Shown here: in pieces, positions 22,257-25,540 of the stretch
Numbering within the stretch: the first letter of the stretch is position 1
Layout of the letters: every line of letters begins with the position of its first letter
Notes under the pieces: model-generated
Database searches by the model: none
Told to the model about the DNA's origin: nothing
The model's input: only the letters and a program-made list of their open reading frames with translations
Position numbers and translations under genes: made by a program
IMG/VR virus record: IMGVR_UViG_3300024520_000456
Coordinates: 1 to 25,540 of that record
Source of the DNA: a virus
DNA: 25,540 nucleotides
Strand: one strand, 5' to 3'

Positions 22257-22260
22257 ATGA
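22111..22260 (+). CDS. Possible 49-residue leader peptide through the attenuator-like region
   Basis: ATG 22111 follows CGAGGTAAAGCAAC and is open for 49 codons, ending in a TGA that overlaps the ATG of the next gene by 4 bases. It opens with IKNALAEATNSGIIFYFKNQ; Cys41 is its only cysteine. The reading frame passes straight through both hairpins described for 22088-22256, so a translating ribosome would melt hairpin A or B. It could be a regulatory leader peptide coupled to the next gene, a real small protein, or chance. No amino-acid-specific codon run is present. Confidence 0.35.
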   Translation: MIKNALAEATNSGIIFYFKNQPLLDDLLPFDSLGIRPAVCRGFIYGGVA

Positions 22261-22430
22261 AGTTTGAAGAGTTTATAGAAGAGAAGTTCGCAAGTATGTA
22301 CGGTGGGCTTGATGATGAAATGGCTGATTCTTACAATGATTGGCTAGTGGATCAAGATCCCTGCACCATTATAGAGTGGGCAGAAGAGTGGCACAACAGT
22401 CATTATGTGCCTATCGGAGGTTCAAAATGA
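22257..22430 (+). CDS. Small acidic hypothetical protein
   Basis: The product is 57 residues, with ATG behind TGGAGGTGTAGC. It is acidic and helical, with many aromatic residues (KFEEFIEEKFASMYGGLDDE, TIIEWAEEWHNSHYVP). Its stop overlaps the next ATG by 4 bases. It is the first gene after the structured leader. Small acidic early phage proteins are often inhibitors of host or defence proteins, but nothing in the sequence proves that here. Confidence 0.6.
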   Translation: MKFEEFIEEKFASMYGGLDDEMADSYNDWLVDQDPCTIIEWAEEWHNSHYVPIGGSK

Positions 22431-22918
22431 CAGACTACGAACACATCAAGCAGTACACTATCGCATCTATCGCTTGTTCTCTGATAGTGCTGTTGGTCTT
22501 CTTGGCTTTAAGCTGTAATGACTTGAAGCCAGCAGTGGCAGAAAATGTCCCATACCCCTTGAATTTAGGTCAAATTAAGCTCTCAGAGGGTGGTTTAAGC
22601 GACTTTATGCCTATCAACGAAGCCCAAGTCAACATCATGGCAGATGCCATTTTTTGGGCTGAAAATAGCAAGCGTTACCCTTACGGCGTTAAATCCATTG
22701 ATACAGGAGGCAACCATGATTACGCCAGACAGATTACAGTCAATTCAATTAGAAACGGTGTTGCTAGGTATGAGGGTCGCTCGGCTGATGATGGAAGAAC
22801 TTTCCTTCAGCATTTTGGAGCAAGGTGGTGTCCGGCAGATGCTCATTCGCTCAATAGAAATTTCATATCCAATGTTGAATTCTACATTAGAAATCCTAAA
22901 CCGGTGAGGGTACAATGA
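22427..22918 (+). CDS. Membrane-anchored lysozyme/transglycosylase-like protein
   Basis: The product is 163 residues. I choose ATG 22427, behind CGGAGGTTCAAA, rather than an upstream in-frame start. Residues 12-29 form a hydrophobic anchor or signal (IASIACSLIVLLVFLALS) followed by Cys30, which might be a weak lipobox. The folded part has DAIFWAENSKRYPYGVKSI (about 73-91), with E79 as a possible catalytic acid, then GGNHDYARQITVNSIRNG, HFGARWCPADAHSLNRNFIS and a final aromatic helix. The 'A-E ... PYG(I/V) ... AR-x-x-x-N-(T/S)-(I/V) ... R-(Y/W)-CP ... N-x-N-x-x-x-N' pattern resembles lysozyme-like proteins I have seen in bacteria and phages. A peptidoglycan-cleaving role is inference. Confidence 0.5.
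   Translation: MTDYEHIKQYTIASIACSLIVLLVFLALSCNDLKPAVAENVPYPLNLGQIKLSEGGLSDFMPINEAQVNIMADAIFWAENSKRYPYGVKSIDTGGNHDYARQITVNSIRNGVARYEGRSADDGRTFLQHFGARWCPADAHSLNRNFISNVEFYIRNPKPVRVQ
22716..22907 (+). CDS. Possible embedded out-of-frame gene
   Basis: Inside the lysozyme-like gene, in another frame, ATG 22716 lies 5 bases after a perfect AGGAGG (22705-22710) and is open for 63 codons to TGA at 22905-22907. The product would be hydrophobic-amphipathic helical (RLQSIQLETVLLGMRVARLM, EELSFSILEQGGV). The outer frame looks more conserved, so this could be a true overprinted gene or a chance frame with a chance ribosome binding site. Confidence 0.3.
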   Translation: MITPDRLQSIQLETVLLGMRVARLMMEELSFSILEQGGVRQMLIRSIEISYPMLNSTLEILNR

Positions 22919-23178
22919 TGGTCATAATGGGCTTATTAAAAAGATTACAGAGAATATTTCCAGGTCAGGATGTTTCCATTTATGTCAACTTTAACTGTTT
23001 CGGTTCCCTTAAATGTGGGACAGAGGTAGAGTACTGGGTTCATCATCCAGTAGAAGACGGAAGCAGTAAGTGTGAGGCTTTTGTGGCAATAAGGGACTTA
23101 TGCGATTACGTTAACTCAATCGATGACCATATGCCAACAGTAGATGAGGTCATTGAAAAAGGAGGTTTCCATGCGTAG
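22915..23178 (+). CDS. Small hypothetical protein
   Basis: The product is 87 residues. ATG 22915 overlaps the previous stop by 4 bases; a second ATG at 22918 is nearly equivalent. It contains an amphipathic basic start (GLLKRLQRIFPG) and then SIYVNFNCFGSLKCGTEVEYWVHH and a helical tail. Two of its three cysteines (NCFGSLKC) could pair or bind a metal. No family is recognised. The neighbours belong to a dense set of short early genes. Confidence 0.55.
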   Translation: MMVIMGLLKRLQRIFPGQDVSIYVNFNCFGSLKCGTEVEYWVHHPVEDGSSKCEAFVAIRDLCDYVNSIDDHMPTVDEVIEKGGFHA

Positions 23179-23398
23179 AGTAACCAGGCAAGAGAGAGAA
23201 GACGAAGAGTATTCAGCACAGGTAGAAGATGAATATGCTCAACTAAACTATGCACAATGTGATTATTGTTTATGCACACATAAGATAGAGGACTTTTCGA
23301 TATTTAACGCTCATGAGAGAATGTGTGATGGATGCGGAAAGGAGGAAGCAGATGAAAGTCAAGAAGAACGAGAACCTATCGTTACAGAAGGTAATTAA
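23171..23398 (+). CDS. Small zinc-ribbon-like protein
   Basis: The product is 75 residues, with ATG 23171 behind AAAGGAGGTTTCC, overlapping the previous gene by 8 bases. An acidic first part (RQEREDEEYSAQVEDEYAQL) precedes CDYC (Cys30, Cys33) and CDGC (Cys52, Cys55), a four-cysteine zinc ribbon, and then another acidic tail. It overlaps the nuclease gene by 47 bases. It may act as an adaptor or nucleic-acid-linked accessory; no specific function is recognised. Confidence 0.6.
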   Translation: MRRVTRQEREDEEYSAQVEDEYAQLNYAQCDYCLCTHKIEDFSIFNAHERMCDGCGKEEADESQEEREPIVTEGN

Positions 23399-24071
23399 CG
23401 ACGAGTTATTATCTGAACAAGAGTCAAGAAAAGGCCGGAAGAGATCGGGTAAGTGGAGTCCTTCTTCTTTAGGCGGTTGTTATCGTAAACAATATTGGAA
23501 CCGTTTAGATGAGCCAAAGACTAATTTACCCGATGCCAGAACCTTAAGAGTGTTTAAGGTCGGTAACTTCTTTCACGAGTTTATTCAGGACTTAATTGTT
23601 AAGCAATTTCCAGAGGCCAAGATTGAGCAGAAGGTTGAGTCAGACGATGTGTTAGGCTTTGCTGATATAGTTCTAGAGAATGAGGTTATCGATGTGAAGT
23701 CTATGCACTCGTATGGTTTTAAATACCTCGACGAGAATGGCTATGATATTGAGAAAGAGAAGTCAGATCATGTCTTTCAAGTTATGACTTATGCCTTGCT
23801 ACTAAATAAGGAATTCGTTAGAATGGTATATGTCTCTAAGGACGATCTAAGGATAGCAGAATTTCCATTAGTGTTGAACGATTGGTGGAAGATGAAGATT
23901 GATAACGAGTTTAAGGTCTTGAGCGGTTTTTGGGAGTCAAAAGAATTACCAAAAGCCGAGCCTAGACTTTATTTTAATAAAACAAAACAGAAGCATATGG
24001 AATGTAACTACTGTAATTTTCGTGATAAATGTAATGAGACGGAGGTGATGAATGGAAATTCAAGACGTTAG
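23352..24071 (+). CDS. Cas4/RecB-like Fe-S PD-(D/E)XK exonuclease
   Basis: The product is 239 residues, with ATG 23352 behind AAAGGAGGAAGCAG. The full Cas4/AddB-type nuclease signature is visible: Cys43 in LGGCYRKQYW, His75 in GNFFHEF, Asp105 in LGFADIVL, EVIDVKS with Asp114 and Lys116, QVMTYA (Q143-x3-Y147), then Cys218, Cys221 and Cys227 in ECNYCNFRDKC. The one-plus-three cysteine arrangement binds a 4Fe-4S cluster in this family. No cas1/cas2 or CRISPR array is nearby, so a recombination exonuclease paired with a phage annealing or replication system is more likely than adaptation. It overlaps the coiled-coil gene downstream by 20 bases. Confidence 0.85.
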   Translation: MKVKKNENLSLQKVINDELLSEQESRKGRKRSGKWSPSSLGGCYRKQYWNRLDEPKTNLPDARTLRVFKVGNFFHEFIQDLIVKQFPEAKIEQKVESDDVLGFADIVLENEVIDVKSMHSYGFKYLDENGYDIEKEKSDHVFQVMTYALLLNKEFVRMVYVSKDDLRIAEFPLVLNDWWKMKIDNEFKVLSGFWESKELPKAEPRLYFNKTKQKHMECNYCNFRDKCNETEVMNGNSRR

Positions 24072-24366
24072 AAATAATCTAGAGACTTTACCGGACGAGA
24101 TTGAAAAAGCTGAGTTTGCTTTCTTAGAGCAAAGGGCTATTCTTGAGTTCATGGAAGACATGAAGAAGAACTCTATTGCTCTAGAGAAACTTAAGCATGA
24201 AGGAACGAATGTCGAGAAGGAAACAAAGGCTCATGCCTCAGCAGGGTATAAGATTTATTTTGAAGGCATACAAGCGCAGTCAATTAAGGTAGCTGAGTTA
24301 GCTGCTAAATTTCACGGATTACAGAATAAGTTTGAAGGGATGAGGAGCCTAAATAAAAATGTCTGA
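24052..24366 (+). CDS. Coiled-coil protein beside the nuclease
   Basis: The product is 104 residues. ATG 24052 overlaps the nuclease end by 20 bases, behind GGAGGTGATGA. It is nearly all helical: NLETLPDEIEKAEFAFLEQR, then a charged coiled coil with KHEGTNVEKETKAHASAGY, and a second helix up to LQNKFEGMRSLNKNV. Small proteins with this 'LPD-x-I...A...L..QN-x-F-x-x-x-RSL' helical layout are common near RecB-like nucleases in phage recombination modules. A partner or accessory role is inferred from coupling only. Confidence 0.65.
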   Translation: MEIQDVRNNLETLPDEIEKAEFAFLEQRAILEFMEDMKKNSIALEKLKHEGTNVEKETKAHASAGYKIYFEGIQAQSIKVAELAAKFHGLQNKFEGMRSLNKNV

Positions 24367-24553
24367 TTTCTGCACATTCTATACAAGCTATGCCCTTGAG
24401 TGCGGATCATCACCGGTATTAGAAAACGGATGGTGCTCACATCATCAAGGTAAGACAGAACCGAGTCGTCGTAAGCCTCGACAACAGGACTTCTCCGGCG
24501 ATTCTAAATGGAGAGTAGAACAAAAGATGTATCAAGCGAAGGAGGGAAGATGA
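24359..24553 (+). CDS. Small Cys/His protein
   Basis: The product is 64 residues. ATG 24359 overlaps the previous gene by 8 bases; no strong ribosome binding site is visible. Cys5, Cys15, Cys26, His28 and His29 (NGWCSHHQGK) could form one small zinc site. The second half is basic and disordered (KTEPSRRKPRQQDFSGD). Its stop overlaps the next ATG. It may bind nucleic acid; no family is recognised. Confidence 0.55.
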   Translation: MSDFCTFYTSYALECGSSPVLENGWCSHHQGKTEPSRRKPRQQDFSGDSKWRVEQKMYQAKEGR

Positions 24554-24879
24554 GACTAGGACTAACTAAAATCATTGGTGAGAATCAGTACAACTTTTCA
24601 TTTGACGGTGCAGACCTATGGGAATGCATCATGGAAAGTCAGAAGGTAAGTATTTATGACATTAAAGAGTGTGGGCTTTGTCATACATCATTCTTAAAAC
24701 TAATAGCTTATGAGACTAAAGAAGACAAGTATAAGTATGTAAAGGTGTCCTGTAATAAATGTAAAGGGAGCTTAACTCTAGGACAAGCCAAGTCTGATAA
24801 TGCTTATTATTATCGACGAGACAAAGATACGGGAAATCTCGATTGGCAGGCGTTTGTAGAAAAAGAAAAAACAAGTTGA
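24550..24879 (+). CDS. Zinc-ribbon protein, possible ssDNA/replication accessory
   Basis: The product is 109 residues, with ATG 24550 behind GCGAAGGAGGGAAG. The N-terminal half is strand-rich (LGLTKIIGENQYNFSFDGAD, then a helix LWECIMESQ). A zinc ribbon follows, with Cys41/Cys44 (ECGLC) and Cys68/Cys71 (SCNKCKGSL), then an aromatic, charged tail (YYYRRDKDTGNLDWQAF). Similar small zinc-ribbon proteins occur next to recombination nucleases and replication initiators in phages. Its stop codon lies inside the TTGACA of the promoter at 24876. Confidence 0.6.
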   Translation: MRLGLTKIIGENQYNFSFDGADLWECIMESQKVSIYDIKECGLCHTSFLKLIAYETKEDKYKYVKVSCNKCKGSLTLGQAKSDNAYYYRRDKDTGNLDWQAFVEKEKTS

Positions 24880-24905
24880 CACAATGGTTGGGGGCGATCT
24901 ATAAT
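24876..24905 (+). promoter_or_regulatory. Consensus sigma70 promoter overlapping the replication-gene start
   Basis: TTGACA (24876-24881) and TATAAT (24900-24905) match consensus at all 12 positions with an 18-base spacer. The -35 box overlaps the stop codon of the upstream gene. The -10 box covers the first bases of the ATG at 24904. A transcript from here would start near 24912, after that ATG. Confidence 0.6.
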
Positions 24906-25540
24906 GTCTAGTAATGGAAGCGGTACCGAGACAATTCAAATTAAAACTAACGGCTCATCTGAGGACACAATTCCCTTCCAGGGTCTTGGTGTCGCTTCCA
25001 ACTCGGATGAGCCTTTCTTTCAGATCATGGGAAATGGTTGGATAAAACTTCATCGATCTATCGATGATTGGTACGCCACAAACGATCCAAAGAGGGCATG
25101 GCTTTGGATAACCCTCCTCCTTCTCGCAAGCCACAAGCAAAAAGAGTTTATATTCTCAGGCGAGACGATTAGATTAGATGTTGGACAGTTTATAACGGGT
25201 CGAAACTCGTTGTCGGAGCGAACAGGCATAAGTCCTTCAACGATAGAGCGTTATTTAAAAGAGTTTGAGGATCGTGGTCAGATTGAACAACAAAAAGACA
25301 GCAGAAAGCGTTTAATTACAATAGTTAAGTACAATGACTACCAAAATGTGGACAGCAAGCGGACAGCGGACGGACAGCACGTGGACACAATCAATAAAGA
25401 TAAGAAAGATAAGAAAGAAAAGAATATAGCCAAAAAGAAAATTCCTCCTTTACAGACTGATGTTCAAACATACTGTGTTGAGCGAAATAACGGAATTAAT
25501 GTAAGCAAGTTTATTTCCTATTACGAGGCAAGGGGGTGGA
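24904..25540 (+). CDS. Winged-helix replication-initiator-like protein (partial, runs off the window)
   Basis: The frame is open from ATG 24904 to the window end (212 codons, no stop). From about codon 42, MGNGWIKLHRSIDDWYATND, then WLWITLLLLASHKQ, IRLDVGQFITGRNSLSERTG, ISPSTIERYLKEFEDRGQIE and LITIVKYNDYQNV form the winged-helix domain of phage replication organiser/DnaD-like initiators. A lysine-rich linker (INKDKKDKKEKNIAKKK) follows, then the start of a second domain. The first 41 codons are low-complexity, overlap the -10 box and the hairpin, and may be leader RNA; the true start may be ATG 25027, which begins exactly at the domain but has no clear ribosome binding site. Confidence 0.7.
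   Translation, partial: MSSNGSGTETIQIKTNGSSEDTIPFQGLGVASNSDEPFFQIMGNGWIKLHRSIDDWYATNDPKRAWLWITLLLLASHKQKEFIFSGETIRLDVGQFITGRNSLSERTGISPSTIERYLKEFEDRGQIEQQKDSRKRLITIVKYNDYQNVDSKRTADGQHVDTINKDKKDKKEKNIAKKKIPPLQTDVQTYCVERNNGINVSKFISYYEARGW
24952..25021 (+). promoter_or_regulatory. Long hairpin with T-rich tail near the start of the replication gene
   Basis: GGCTCATCTGAG (24952-24963) pairs with CTCGGATGAGCC (25002-25013) over 12 positions with one G-U pair. An inner GACAC/GTGTC stem and a CCCT/AGGG tip extend it. TTTCTTTC follows directly (25014-25021). It could be an intrinsic terminator, an attenuator or a translational control element in a leader RNA from the promoter at 24876. Confidence 0.5.

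Noticed and set aside
22713-22727. A 15-base match to the start of E. coli lacZ / M13 reverse primer region (ACCATGATTACGCCA), suggesting vector contamination.
   Set aside because: The match stops after 15 bases on both sides and lies within a continuous gene where it encodes part of a conserved-looking block (GGNHDYARQ). It is best explained as coincidence.
23352-24071. The Cas4-like protein as part of a CRISPR-Cas adaptation module.
   Set aside because: No cas1, cas2 or repeat-spacer array is visible in the window, and the neighbours are phage recombination/replication-type genes.
1-25540. tRNA genes, integrase, attachment sites or insertion sequences.
   Set aside because: I saw no cloverleaf-like segments, recombinase motifs, terminal inverted repeats or target-site duplications on either strand. 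A systematic tRNA or repeat search was not possible by eye.

Overview
The window looks like one continuous stretch of a tailed-phage genome (Caudoviricetes, podovirus-like layout). Every gene I can support is on the + strand, packed head to tail with 1-50 base overlaps and mostly good AGGAGG-type ribosome binding sites. GTG and TTG starts are common and the base composition is moderately AT-rich. I see no tRNA, rRNA, CRISPR array, insertion sequence or integrase. Several encoded proteins carry typical Sec signal peptides (MKK...AYA|Q), one is a lipoprotein and one resembles an O-antigen ligase, so the host is most likely a diderm (Gram-negative-type) bacterium. I cannot name it.

Layout. (1) 1-3715, head: the end of an upstream gene, three small or accessory head-region genes, a scaffold-like protein (679-1563), a terminator-like hairpin (2157-2205), a decoration/structural protein (2223-2792) and the major capsid protein (2813-3715). 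(2) 3727-6738: a mixed block with two small exported proteins, an O-antigen ligase/polymerase-like membrane protein (4104-5393) and four tandem small proteins that look alike. (3) 6735-10513, tail: a head-tail adaptor-like protein, a tail-nozzle-like protein and a glycine-rich fibre/adhesin. (4) 10520-14749: a GNAT-like protein and three proteins with the character of podovirus DNA-ejection (internal core) proteins. (5) 14777-19931: a 1065-residue repeat fibre and its companions, ending in a three-repeat cysteine-paired adhesin-like protein. (6) 19941-21965, lysis/host interface: a membrane-anchored coiled coil, a DEDD exonuclease, a small lipoprotein and a permuted NlpC/P60-like hydrolase. 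(7) 21966-22256: a regulatory gap with a sigma70-type promoter and a leader that can fold into two mutually exclusive hairpins. (8) 22257-25540, early/DNA metabolism: small genes, a lysozyme-like membrane-anchored protein, a Cas4/RecB-like Fe-S nuclease, zinc-ribbon proteins, and the start of a winged-helix replication-initiator-like protein that runs off the end.

The most striking feature is topological. Seven genes in the virion-gene block (3727, 5544, 7689, 9320, 15066, 18275, 18642) begin with a textbook Sec signal peptide, including the nozzle-like protein and all the large fibre/adhesin proteins. The capsid, scaffold, adaptor and ejection proteins have none. The predicted mature parts of the exported proteins contain 2, 2, 2, 2, 12, 0 and 6 cysteines, always an even number, as expected for disulfide-bonded periplasmic proteins. 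Together with the embedded O-antigen ligase-like gene, this suggests a phage that sends its external tail parts through the host Sec pathway, or that displays them on the host envelope. I know of no established model for this.

Two regulatory sites also deserve attention: the attenuator-like leader at 22088-22256, and a perfect-consensus promoter at 24876-24905 whose -10 box overlaps the first ATG of the replication gene and is followed by a long hairpin.
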